DNA from: Galbibacter kalidii
GTDB taxonomy: Bacteria > Bacteroidota > Bacteroidia > Flavobacteriales > Flavobacteriaceae
DNA length: 64,000 bases
Direction of reading: 5' to 3'
Assembly (NCBI RefSeq): GCF_026241135.1
Contig: NZ_JAPFGA010000005.1
Coordinates: forward strand, 1-64,000
Translations under genes and position numbers: made by a program
Shown: positions 1-7,290 of the stretch, piece after piece
Numbering within the stretch: the first letter of the stretch is position 1
Layout: the number at the start of each line of letters is the position of its first letter
The notes under the pieces: generated by a model
Databases searched by the model: none
What the model was told of the DNA's origin: nothing
What the model saw: the letters and a program-made list of their open reading frames with translations, nothing else

Positions 1-2
1 AG

Positions 3-80
3 GAAACAATATTTAATAACCTTATTACCAAAATGGTCAATAGTGATGTTGTATATCAATCGAAATTGATAAGTAACTAA
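3..80 (+). CDS. C-terminal end of a CDS cut by the window edge (unknown product)
   Basis: Frame 3 is open from the first base to a TAA at 78-80 and gives about 25 residues ending VVYQSKLISN. The composition looks like a real protein tail, and a repeat element with a terminator-like hairpin follows. The piece is too short to assign a family. The two other forward frames stop or look less protein-like here. It could also be a chance open stretch. Confidence 0.35.
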   Translation, partial: ETIFNNLITKMVNSDVVYQSKLISN

Positions 81-93
81 CTACTGACCTCTA

Positions 94-245
94 TAAAACT
101 TTTTTGATTGAAGCGAAAAATAGAGATTTTTGCCCCAGATGAAGGCTTTTTTGCGCTGCATAGCTAAGGCTATGGAGCAAAAAAAGACAAAATATGGGGT
201 GAAAAGATTATTTTGTAGCCAATTAGAGAAAGTTTAAATGAGTTC
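94..245. repeat. Dispersed GAACTC-type hairpin element, copy 1 (long form)
   Basis: The left part reads AAACTTTTTTGATTGAAGCG and the right part ends AGAAAGTTTAAATGAGTTC. The same core and ends recur at 6526, 10967, 16534 and 53301. This is the longest copy. At 145-186 it contains a nested hairpin (CTTTTTTGC ... GCAAAAAAAG with a CATAGC/GCTATG stem) that could act as a bidirectional terminator. Copy 5 has the same flanks without this inner part. No reading frame is carried. Confidence 0.7.
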
Positions 246-269
246 TTTTAATATATTGCAAAAAAAATA

Positions 270-1043
270 GTGATGATAAAACAGTTTCTTAGGACGTTTT
301 TGTTGCTGACGTTCATTTTTTTGGTGGGATGTTCAAAAGATGATGATCCACAGAATACTCCAAATCCCATTCCAAGCAACAGATTAAGCACAGGTGATTC
401 TGCCGCCGACTTTCTTTCTGATGAGCTTTTTTCAAGTTTAGTGATAGAGGTAGTTTATGTGGAAGGTTATCAACCTTCTCAGCAATCATTGGATAATTTA
501 GTGAGTTTTATCAATACCAGATGTCATAAATCGGGGGGTGTGGAACTCAATATGCGTTCTATTGCAGAACCCGGAGATGGAGATTACGATATCCAAGAGA
601 TTGATGATATTGAGCAAGATATCAGAAGTCAGTTTAACACCGAAAACAGGCTGGCGTTATTTGCCATGTTTATAAATGGGAAGTGGCATGAAGACACAGA
701 TAATTCTGTTGTTTTAGGGGTTGCATATAGAAATACATCCTTCGTGATTTTTGAAGAAACTTTACAAAGATTTAGCGATCAAGCCACCGAACCCGATCGT
801 GTTGTGATGGAGACTACGGTGTTTAATCACGAATTTGGACATTTGTTAGGGCTGGTAGATTTGGGGACTGATATGCAAAGCGATCATCTGGATACCGAAA
901 ACGGTCATCATTGTGATGTTGAAGACTGTTTGATGAACTACCGTGTGGAAGCGGGAATCAGTATCGGGAATATATCCGGAGGTGATGTACCACAACTCGA
1001 TAGTCAGTGTATAGCCGATCTACAAGCCAACGGTGGGAAATAG
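270..1043 (+). CDS. Secreted lipoprotein with a metzincin-like zinc protease motif
   Basis: This is a 257-residue protein with a lipoprotein signal peptide: a hydrophobic stretch at residues 6-20, then lipobox LVGC with Cys21, then an acidic SKDDD spacer. It is therefore expected to be anchored in the cell envelope. The motif HEFGHLLGLVD (His187, Glu188, His191, Gly194) is a zinc-protease signature with Asp in place of the usual third ligand. Further on, HHC-x4-C-L-M (213-222) resembles the C-x4-C-x-M arrangement and Met-turn of archaemetzincins (family M54). A complete CxxC after the Met-turn is missing. The middle third has no family I recognise. Either Met1 or Met2 could be the start. The gene stands alone between repeat copy 1 and the ffh leader. 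Peptidase activity and substrate are inferred only from the motif. Confidence 0.7.
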   Translation: MMIKQFLRTFLLLTFIFLVGCSKDDDPQNTPNPIPSNRLSTGDSAADFLSDELFSSLVIEVVYVEGYQPSQQSLDNLVSFINTRCHKSGGVELNMRSIAEPGDGDYDIQEIDDIEQDIRSQFNTENRLALFAMFINGKWHEDTDNSVVLGVAYRNTSFVIFEETLQRFSDQATEPDRVVMETTVFNHEFGHLLGLVDLGTDMQSDHLDTENGHHCDVEDCLMNYRVEAGISIGNISGGDVPQLDSQCIADLQANGGK

Positions 1044-1114
1044 TCTTGGGTAAGATTTAAAAATTAAGGGCTGAAGAAGTCCAAAATTACTTTCCAACTT
1101 CACTTACAAATGCT

Positions 1115-1122
1115 TAAATTTG
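1115..1122 (+). promoter_or_regulatory. Bacteroidota -7 box TAAATTTG upstream of the ffh leader
   Basis: TAAATTTG fits the TAnnTTTG consensus. The expected -33 TTTG about 19 bases upstream is weak (TTTCC at 1091-1095). Transcription would start near 1129, so ffh would have a leader of about 145 nt containing the two conserved modules described next. Confidence 0.5.
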
Positions 1123-1143
1123 CACTTCCTGTAAAAACAGGAT

Positions 1144-1262
1144 TAAATTACCTCGGGATGCGAGGCATTAGATGGAAAATCTAAAAGACATTGTCGACGC
1201 CCGCCTGAACGGAATGGGCAGGCAAGTGTCGGGGCATTTAAAATCTCACTTAGTGAGTAAAA
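1144..1262 (+). promoter_or_regulatory. Two-module structured leader, copy 1, upstream of ffh
   Basis: The 5' module TAAATTACCTCGGG (1144-1157) and the 3' module ending CTCACTTAGTGAGTAAA (1236-1262) recur upstream of tRNA-Thr (11416-11537) and coaD (52077-52225). Between them lie variable hairpins, here including GCCCGCCTGAACGG...GGGCAGGC. CTCAC-TTA-GTGAG can form a tight stem-loop. The ffh ATG follows 13 bases after the 3' module. It could be a cis-regulatory RNA. A known Bacteroidota RNA motif such as flavo-1 is one candidate, which I cannot verify from sequence alone. Confidence 0.6.
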
Positions 1263-1275
1263 GAAGAAATACAAT

Positions 1276-2604
1276 ATGTTTGATAGTTTAAGCGAAAAGT
1301 TAGATAAGGCGTTTCACGTTTTAAAAGGACACGGACAAATCACCGAGGTGAACGTTGCGGAAACACTTAAGGAAGTGCGCCGTGCGTTGCTCGATGCCGA
1401 TGTGAATTTTAAAACGGCTAAAGAATTTACCAATACAGTAAAAGAAAAAGCGCTGGGGCAAAATGTATTAACGACATTGAAGCCCGGGCAGCTTATGGTT
1501 AAGCTTGTTAAGGATGAGCTTTCAGAATTGATGGGCGGTGAGGCAGCCGGAGTTGACCTTTCAGGTGATCCGTCTGTGATTTTGATGGCGGGTCTGCAAG
1601 GTTCTGGTAAAACGACTTTTTCCGGTAAGCTGGCTAATTTCCTAAAAAACAAAAAAACAAAGAAACCTTTATTGGTGGCCTGTGATGTTTACCGTCCGGC
1701 AGCGATCAATCAGCTTCACGTAGTGGGGGAACAGGTTGGTGTTGAGGTCTATTCTGATAAGGGAAATTCTGATCCTGTTGCCATCGCAAAAGCAGCCATT
1801 TCCCATGCAAAGTCCAACGGACATAACGTGGTGATTGTCGATACAGCAGGTCGTTTAGCTGTGGATGAACAGATGATGAAGGAGATTTCCAATATCCATA
1901 AGGCGATCCAACCGAATGAGACCTTGTTTGTTGTGGATTCCATGACTGGTCAAGATGCGGTAAACACGGCCAAGGCATTTAACGATGTTTTGGACTTCAA
2001 CGGAGTGATCCTGACCAAATTGGACGGTGATACACGAGGGGGTGCTGCGCTTTCTATTAAATCGGTTGTGAACAAGCCGATCAAATTCATCGGTACCGGA
2101 GAAAAAATGGATGCTGTTGATGTGTTCTATCCGGCACGTATGGCCGATCGTATTTTGGGAATGGGAGATGTAGTTTCCTTAGTGGAAAGAGCCCAGGAAC
2201 AATATGACGAAGAGGAAGCGAGGAAACTTCACAAAAAGATCGCTAAAAACCAGTTTGGTTTTGATGATTTTCTGAATCAGATTCAGCAGATTAAGAAAAT
2301 GGGAAGCATGAAAGACCTGATGGGAATGATTCCCGGAGCAGGAAAAGCGCTTAAAGGAATGGATATCGACGACGATGCTTTTAAAGGAATAGAGGCTATT
2401 ATTCATTCGATGACCCCAGAGGAACGTTCTGATCCGAAGTTGATGAATGGGAGTAGGAAAAAGCGAATTGCTAAAGGAAGCGGAACTTCTGTTCAGGAAG
2501 TGAATCAGCTGTTGAAACAATTCAACCAAATGAGCAAAATGATGAAGATGATGCAAGGTGGCGGCGGACGAAAAATGATGCAGATGATGAGCGGATTGAA
2601 GTAG
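1276..2604 (+). CDS. ffh: Signal recognition particle protein Ffh
   Basis: This is the GTPase that binds 4.5S RNA and signal peptides of nascent membrane or secreted proteins and docks with FtsY. The 442 residues are normal for the family. The N domain (about 1-90, starting MFDSLSEKLDKAF) is followed by the G domain with P-loop GLQGSGKTTFSGKLA, DTAGR and TKLDGD. The M domain ends in a methionine-rich tail (MSKMMKMMQGGGGRKMMQMM) that forms the signal-peptide groove. The gene is complete, with ATG 13 bases after the conserved leader hairpin. folD follows on the same strand after about 96 bases of repeat-rich spacer, so cotranscription is possible. A regulated leader on ffh would be unusual. Confidence 0.97.
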   Translation: MFDSLSEKLDKAFHVLKGHGQITEVNVAETLKEVRRALLDADVNFKTAKEFTNTVKEKALGQNVLTTLKPGQLMVKLVKDELSELMGGEAAGVDLSGDPSVILMAGLQGSGKTTFSGKLANFLKNKKTKKPLLVACDVYRPAAINQLHVVGEQVGVEVYSDKGNSDPVAIAKAAISHAKSNGHNVVIVDTAGRLAVDEQMMKEISNIHKAIQPNETLFVVDSMTGQDAVNTAKAFNDVLDFNGVILTKLDGDTRGGAALSIKSVVNKPIKFIGTGEKMDAVDVFYPARMADRILGMGDVVSLVERAQEQYDEEEARKLHKKIAKNQFGFDDFLNQIQQIKKMGSMKDLMGMIPGAGKALKGMDIDDDAFKGIEAIIHSMTPEERSDPKLMNGSRKKRIAKGSGTSVQEVNQLLKQFNQMSKMMKMMQGGGGRKMMQMMSGLK

Positions 2605-2607
2605 GCT

Positions 2608-2687
2608 ATTCAAAGTTCAAATAACACCAAAAAGGGCATTAAACCTTAAATCTTGAACTTTAAATTTTAAATCTTGAACTTTGAATC
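2608..2687. repeat. Inverted repeat plus two 21-bp tandem units between ffh and folD
   Basis: ATTCAAAGTTCAA (2608-2620) is perfectly inverted as TTGAACTTTGAAT (2674-2686). Two near-identical 21-bp units with core AAATCTTGAACTTT lie side by side at 2646-2666 and 2667-2687. The spacer also has one AAACCTTAAA, the unit of the array at 45274. There is no T-run typical of a terminator. Confidence 0.65.
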
Positions 2688-2700
2688 TAAAACATAAAAA

Positions 2701-3591
2701 ATGACAATCTTAGACGGTAAAAAAATATCCAACCAGATAAAAGACGAAATTACTGCTGAAGTTGATAAAATGAGGGAACGCGGAGAAAAGGTACCTCACT
2801 TAGCCGCTGTTCTCGTAGGAAACGACGGAGCGAGTTTGACCTACGTGGGTAGTAAAGTGAAATCCTGTGAGCGTGTTGGTTTTGAATCTACTTTGGTAAA
2901 ACTTCCGAATACCACCAGCGAGCTGGAGCTACTCAATAAAATAGAAGAGTTGAACAATGACGAGGATATCGACGGATTTATAGTGCAACTTCCGTTACCG
3001 GATCAGATTGACGAACAAAAGGTATTGATGGCTGTAGATCCTGATAAGGATGTGGATGGTTTTCATCCGATGAATTTTGGGAAAATGGCCTTGGATATGA
3101 GTACGTTTATTCCGGCTACACCTTTCGGGATTTTGGAGTTATTGGAACGTTATGGAGTAGAAACCAAAGGAAAACATACAGTTGTTATTGGTCGTTCGCA
3201 TATTGTGGGGCGCCCTATGAGTATTTTGATGGGGAGAAAAGGTTTCCCAGGAAATTCAACGGTGACACTTACCCACAGTCACACCAAAAACATTACGCAG
3301 ATCACTTCTCAAGCAGATATTATCATTACAGCCTTGGGATCTCCTAATTTCTTAAAAGCAGAGATGGTAAAAGATGATGCTGTAATTATCGATGTGGGGA
3401 TTACACGCGTTCCGGATGAAGACAGACCTAAAGGATACAGAATCACAGGTGATGTGGATTTTGAGAATGTGAGCAAAAAAGCCAGCTTTATCACTCCGGT
3501 TCCCGGGGGAGTAGGTCCTATGACCATCGCTATGTTGTTAAAAAACACCCTTTTGGCAAGAGAACGTCATAGAAACAAAACAGAATTATAA
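2701..3591 (+). CDS. folD: Bifunctional methylenetetrahydrofolate dehydrogenase / methenyltetrahydrofolate cyclohydrolase
   Basis: FolD interconverts 5,10-methylene-, 5,10-methenyl- and 10-formyl-tetrahydrofolate using NADP, supplying one-carbon units for purines and formyl-Met. The 296 residues are full length. The catalytic region YVGSKVKSCERVGF holds the family Tyr and Lys. GFIVQLPLPDQ and the cofactor loop VVIGRSHIVGRPMS follow, and the C-terminal signature PVPGGVGPMTIAML is intact. The ATG start follows the repeat-containing spacer after ffh. A small gap separates its stop from the convergent MscS gene. Confidence 0.97.
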   Translation: MTILDGKKISNQIKDEITAEVDKMRERGEKVPHLAAVLVGNDGASLTYVGSKVKSCERVGFESTLVKLPNTTSELELLNKIEELNNDEDIDGFIVQLPLPDQIDEQKVLMAVDPDKDVDGFHPMNFGKMALDMSTFIPATPFGILELLERYGVETKGKHTVVIGRSHIVGRPMSILMGRKGFPGNSTVTLTHSHTKNITQITSQADIIITALGSPNFLKAEMVKDDAVIIDVGITRVPDEDRPKGYRITGDVDFENVSKKASFITPVPGGVGPMTIAMLLKNTLLARERHRNKTEL

Positions 3592-3598
3592 GTAGATA

Positions 3599-4534
3599 TT
3601 AAGGCTTATCAGTAAATTTTTCTTCTGAATTTTTAACAAGTATCCTTGTTTTTGGAAGGCTGTCCGGATATTCCCTTTGGACAAATTCGATTAGTTTTTC
3701 ACGAATATACACACGAAGATCCCATGCTTGTGGAGAGTTTTTAGCGCTCATCAATGCCCTTATCTCCACATAATTTTCTTTACAATCGGTTACTTGAATT
3801 ACATTGGCTTTTCCGTCCCATAGCGGATTACCTTCAAGTAACCGGTTGAGTTCTTTCCGAAGGACATCAAAGGGAATGTTGTAGTCGGTATAAATAAAAA
3901 CAGTTCCTAAAATATCGGCATTGGTGCGTGTCCAGTTTTGAAAGGGTTTTTCAATAAAATAGGTGGTGGGTAATATAAGGCGACGCTTGTCCCATATTCT
4001 CACTACGACAAAGGTTAAGGTTATTTCTTCAACCCAGCCCCATTCACCTTCAACTACTAAAACATCATCTAGCCTTATAGGTTGCGAAATGGCAATTTGT
4101 AAACCCGCTAAAATGGATCCTATGACCTTTTGTGCGGCCAAACCTAATATGATCCCGGCAACTCCGGCAGAAGCAAATAGGCTAATGCCTACTTTACGAA
4201 CTCCTTCAAAAAGCAATAATATGGATGCAATGGCAATAAGGACAATAATAAAGATGCTGATTCTCTCGAGGATATTAAACTGCGTGTAGAGTTTTCGAGC
4301 GTCAAGGTTGTTTTCTTGCTCAAGGTTATAACGCTTCAGATATCGCTTTTTAAAAACTTTCAGAAGAATAATTAATGCCCAAGTAATACTAATGATCAAT
4401 AATATAGAACTAAGCTTCTCAATAAGAAATGTGGTGTCTCTGTTGAAATCGAAGAAGCTTTGATTGCCCCATTTAAAAAAAATGGCGACCAAGAATAGAA
4501 TGATAGGGGTGGTGAATTTCTTTAAAGGAATCAT
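3599..4534 (-). CDS. MscS-family mechanosensitive ion channel
   Basis: This 311-residue inner-membrane protein is expected to open on membrane tension and release solutes during osmotic downshock. The N-terminal half has about four hydrophobic segments (roughly residues 10-30, 38-60, 90-112 and 118-140). The pore-lining helix region contains GIILGLAAQKVIGSILAG, followed by the MscS beta-domain (QPIRLDDVLVVEGEWGWVEE) and a cytoplasmic domain ending near residue 300. It is close in length to E. coli MscS (286), so it is the simple form without large extra domains. It is convergent with folD, with 7 bases between stop codons. Confidence 0.9.
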   Translation of the reverse strand: MIPLKKFTTPIILFLVAIFFKWGNQSFFDFNRDTTFLIEKLSSILLIISITWALIILLKVFKKRYLKRYNLEQENNLDARKLYTQFNILERISIFIIVLIAIASILLLFEGVRKVGISLFASAGVAGIILGLAAQKVIGSILAGLQIAISQPIRLDDVLVVEGEWGWVEEITLTFVVVRIWDKRRLILPTTYFIEKPFQNWTRTNADILGTVFIYTDYNIPFDVLRKELNRLLEGNPLWDGKANVIQVTDCKENYVEIRALMSAKNSPQAWDLRVYIREKLIEFVQREYPDSLPKTRILVKNSEEKFTDKP

Positions 4535-4632
4535 AAACTGTTATTTTTCAGTAAATTATAAAAAAATACGGATATAGCGAATTCATTAACAGTCTTATAA
4601 CCTATATCGATATATGGAAAGTATTAAATAAA

Positions 4633-4664
4633 AAAAATCCTGCCTCATGAAAGACAGGATTTTT
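4633..4664 (-). terminator. Rho-independent terminator after rho
   Basis: ATCCTG and CAGGAT arms surround a 12-base loop, flanked by A-runs on the left and T-runs on the right, so it could work in both directions. It lies 25 bases beyond the rho stop codon. The MscS gene on the same strand begins about 100 bases further on. Confidence 0.75.
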
Positions 4665-4688
4665 GAATATTATACTTGGAAGAATTAT

Positions 4689-6350
4689 TTACTGATTCAT
4701 CGTCATTAAAAATTCTTCGTTATTCTTGGTTACTTTTATGCGTTGTTCCATGAATTCCATCGCTTCCAGTGGATTCATATCTGACAGATATTTGCGCATG
4801 ATCCACATACGTTGGATGGAGTTTTCGTCCAATAACAAGTCGTCGCGACGTGTGGAAGAGGAGATAAGGTCGATAGCAGGGAAGATACGTCTGTTGGCAA
4901 TTCGCCTGTCGAGTTGTAGTTCCATGTTACCGGTTCCTTTAAATTCTTCAAAGATCACTTCGTCCATTTTAGAGCCTGTATCGGTAAGTGCGGTTGCAAT
5001 AATCGTTAGCGATCCACCACCTTCAATATTTCTCGCAGCACCAAAGAAACGTTTTGGTTTGTGTAGCGCATTGGCATCAACACCCCCACTTAATACTTTA
5101 CCACTGGCAGGTTGAACAGTGTTATAGGCTCTTGCTAAACGCGTAATGGAGTCTAGAAGCACCACTACATCATGACCACATTCTACCAAACGTTTTGCTT
5201 TTTCCAAAACAATGTTAGCCACTTTTACGTGTCTATCGGCAGGTTCATCAAAAGTAGAAGCGATCACTTCACCTCTAACGTTACGCTGCATATCGGTTAC
5301 CTCTTCAGGACGCTCATCGATCAAAAGGATAAGCTGAAATACTTCAGGGTGGTTGGCAGCAATAGCATTTGCAATGTCTTTCAGCAACATGGTTTTACCA
5401 GTTTTTGGCTGAGAAACGATCATACCACGCTGTCCTTTTCCTATAGGAGAAAACAAATCGACAATCCTTGTAGAGATCGTACTTTGTTTTTCTGCCAATC
5501 TGAATTTTTCATCCGGAAAAAGAGGTGTGAGATGCTCAAAAGAAACACGATCTCTTACCACTTGTGGGTCGAGTCCGTTGATTTGATTTACCTTGATAAG
5601 CGGAAAATATTTCTCACCTTCTTTTGGAGGTCTTACGGTACCTTTTACAGTATCTCCCGTTTTTAGACCAAACAAACGTATTTGTGATTGTGATACATAA
5701 ATGTCATCAGGAGAAGACAGATAGTTGTAGTCACTACTTCTTAAAAATCCGTAACCATCTTGCATGATATCAAGAACACCTTCACTTTCTACGATGCCAT
5801 CAAACTCAAAATCGGGTTCTCTATATCGGTTTTTCTTTTCCTTGTCATAGTTATCCCTGTCTTTTGGCGAACTTTTTTTGTGTTGATGTGATTGAGATTG
5901 ATTACGGCTTGAGCTACTGTCTTTGCGTTGTTGACCACTTTTATGGTCTTTGCTCGCCGTTTTATGTTGTTTTTGATCCACGCTTTTTTGTTGTTCTTTT
6001 TTGGGAACAGCAGCGGTTTTGCTCTCCTTTTTTGTGTTTTCCACCTCTTTTTGGGGTTTTTCCGCTGTTTTTTGAGGAGTGTTTTTTGAAGCCGAGCTAG
6101 TTGCAGGGCTTGTTGTCTTTTTTGTTGTTCTGGCTGTTCTTTTCCTTTGAACAGGTTTCCGTGCAGGGGTTTTCTTTTCCCTTTCTTCTTTTTCTTTTGC
6201 CACCGCTTCCGGGCTAGCTGCCTGTATATCTAGGATTTGGTATATTAAATCGTCTTTTTTAAGGGATTTGTATTTAGGAATTCCCGCTACTTTGGCAATT
6301 TCCTGTAGCTCAGCAAGTTTTTTTGCTTTTAAATCTGAAATTTCAAACAT
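4689..6350 (-). CDS. rho: Transcription termination factor Rho with a long charged N-terminal insertion
   Basis: Rho is the hexameric RNA-dependent ATPase that ends transcription. This copy has 553 residues against about 420 in E. coli. The Rho N-terminal helical domain (residues 1-50, [13 protein letters not shown]) is followed by about 140 residues of low-complexity Lys/Ser/Gln/Thr-rich sequence. Next come the cold-shock-like RNA-binding domain ([18 protein letters not shown]) and the ATPase core with P-loop SQPKTGKTM, Walker [17 protein letters not shown] and the Q/R-loop region [18 protein letters not shown]. The insertion is a known Bacteroidota feature and is probably disordered. The upstream region shared with the divergent DUF4293 gene holds repeat copy 2. 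Confidence 0.96.
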   Translation of the reverse strand: MFEISDLKAKKLAELQEIAKVAGIPKYKSLKKDDLIYQILDIQAASPEAVAKEKEEREKKTPARKPVQRKRTARTTKKTTSPATSSASKNTPQKTAEKPQKEVENTKKESKTAAVPKKEQQKSVDQKQHKTASKDHKSGQQRKDSSSSRNQSQSHQHKKSSPKDRDNYDKEKKNRYREPDFEFDGIVESEGVLDIMQDGYGFLRSSDYNYLSSPDDIYVSQSQIRLFGLKTGDTVKGTVRPPKEGEKYFPLIKVNQINGLDPQVVRDRVSFEHLTPLFPDEKFRLAEKQSTISTRIVDLFSPIGKGQRGMIVSQPKTGKTMLLKDIANAIAANHPEVFQLILLIDERPEEVTDMQRNVRGEVIASTFDEPADRHVKVANIVLEKAKRLVECGHDVVVLLDSITRLARAYNTVQPASGKVLSGGVDANALHKPKRFFGAARNIEGGGSLTIIATALTDTGSKMDEVIFEEFKGTGNMELQLDRRIANRRIFPAIDLISSSTRRDDLLLDENSIQRMWIMRKYLSDMNPLEAMEFMEQRIKVTKNNEEFLMTMNQ

Positions 6351-6525
6351 TGATAAAATAAATAATTATGAGTTTGAGGTAAAATGATATTTTCTCTCGA
6401 AAAAATTAATAGAAGTGCAAATACAATCGTAGTAAAGTACTTGTTCCGAATTGACTACGCAATAATACAAATTTATTTTAACAAACAAGCACATTTTTTC
6501 AAAAAGAACGTTATTTTTGCCCAAT

Positions 6526-6597
6526 GAACTCATTAAAATATTTTGATTGAAGCGAAAATCACTCTTTTAAGCCGATTAAAAATATTTAAGCGAGTTC
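6526..6597. repeat. GAACTC-type hairpin element, copy 2
   Basis: The element starts GAACTCATTAAAATATTTTG, holds the core GATTGAAGCGAAAA and ends AATATTTAAGCGAGTTC. Its ends are inverted repeats of each other. It sits between the divergent rho and DUF4293 genes, 16 bases before the latter's start codon. Confidence 0.75.
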
Positions 6598-6613
6598 AAT
6601 AAAAAGCAAAAAA

Positions 6614-7024
6614 GTGATACAACGCATACAAAGCATATATTTACTGATTGTTGTTATTGTGAGTAGCGCTTTACCATTTTTGGTAAATTTGTGGACAAAC
6701 AATGATGGACAAAAAGTGTATGCAACCGATAATATGTTGTATTTAGGATTGTTTATCGGGATTGCTGCACTTGCTTTTGTTGCTATATTCCTATTTAAAA
6801 ACAGAAAAAATCAATTTGTCTTGAACAGATTGAACATGATATTGAATCTTTTTTTACTAGGATTTTTCGTTTATCGGTCGCTAATCTTATCCGGAGAAAG
6901 TAATATTTCTGAGAAGGGTATTGGGATGCTTCTACCTATTGTTTCTATCGTTTTTTTAGTGTTGGCCAATAAGGCCATTAAAAAGGACGAAGATCTCGTA
7001 AAATCTGTTGATCGGTTACGATAA
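6614..7024 (+). CDS. DUF4293 family membrane protein
   Basis: This is a 136-residue integral membrane protein with four predicted segments (about residues 5-25, 40-60, 70-92 and 102-120) and a charged C-terminal tail. The opening MIQRIQSIYLL is characteristic of the DUF4293 family, which in Flavobacteriaceae is typically encoded next to rho. Its function is unknown. The start is GTG at 6614, chosen because this family begins exactly at MIQRIQ. No ATG upstream fits. Confidence 0.85.
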   Translation: MIQRIQSIYLLIVVIVSSALPFLVNLWTNNDGQKVYATDNMLYLGLFIGIAALAFVAIFLFKNRKNQFVLNRLNMILNLFLLGFFVYRSLILSGESNISEKGIGMLLPIVSIVFLVLANKAIKKDEDLVKSVDRLR

Positions 7025-7053
7025 ACCTAACATCTTAGTATATTAGTGCGTGA

Positions 7054-7081
7054 AGCCCGGGTGGAGATCCGGGCTTTTTTT
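7054..7081 (+). terminator. Rho-independent terminator after the DUF4293 gene
   Basis: AGCCCGG and CCGGGCT arms with an 8-base loop are followed directly by a run of seven T. The stem is strong and GC-rich. It lies 30 bases downstream of the stop codon. Confidence 0.88.
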
Positions 7082-7095
7082 GTTCCCCCCTTAAT

Positions 7096-7220
7096 CCCCC
7101 CGAAGGCCCGAAGGGGGGAGATTTCATAATTTTCAAGCACTAAGTTTAAGACGATATTAACGGGATTCTCTAATAAAAGCAGAGAAATATGCTCCCCTCC
7201 TTAGGAGGCGTTGGGGGAGG
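7096..7220. repeat. Two GC-rich palindromic repeats in a non-coding spacer
   Basis: CCCCCCGAAGGCCCGAAGGG (hairpin 7096-7119) and CTCCCCTCCTTAGGAGG plus GTTGGGGGAGG (7192-7220) stand out from the AT-rich surroundings. The second has the same form as the repeat inside trpG at 63931-63965. Together with the terminators on each side they fill the 266-base gap between the DUF4293 gene and prfC. No gene is seen in it. Confidence 0.6.
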
Positions 7221-7235
7221 ACTTTATAAGTTTAG

Positions 7236-7276
7236 AAAATAGAAATACGAAGTTGGAAGTATTTCGTATTTCTATT
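7236..7276 (-). terminator. Terminator-like long hairpin after prfC
   Basis: AATAGAAATACGAA (7238-7251) and TTCGTATTTCTATT (7263-7276) form a perfect 14-bp stem with an 11-base loop. Read on the minus strand it is followed by TTTTC. It begins 14 bases past the prfC stop. Confidence 0.65.
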
Positions 7277-7290
7277 CTGGTATTTCGTAA

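Noticed and set aside
5172-5666. 164-residue frame opposite rho
   Set aside because: It lies wholly within rho on the other strand, has shadow-like composition (Phe/Cys-rich) and no signal or motif.
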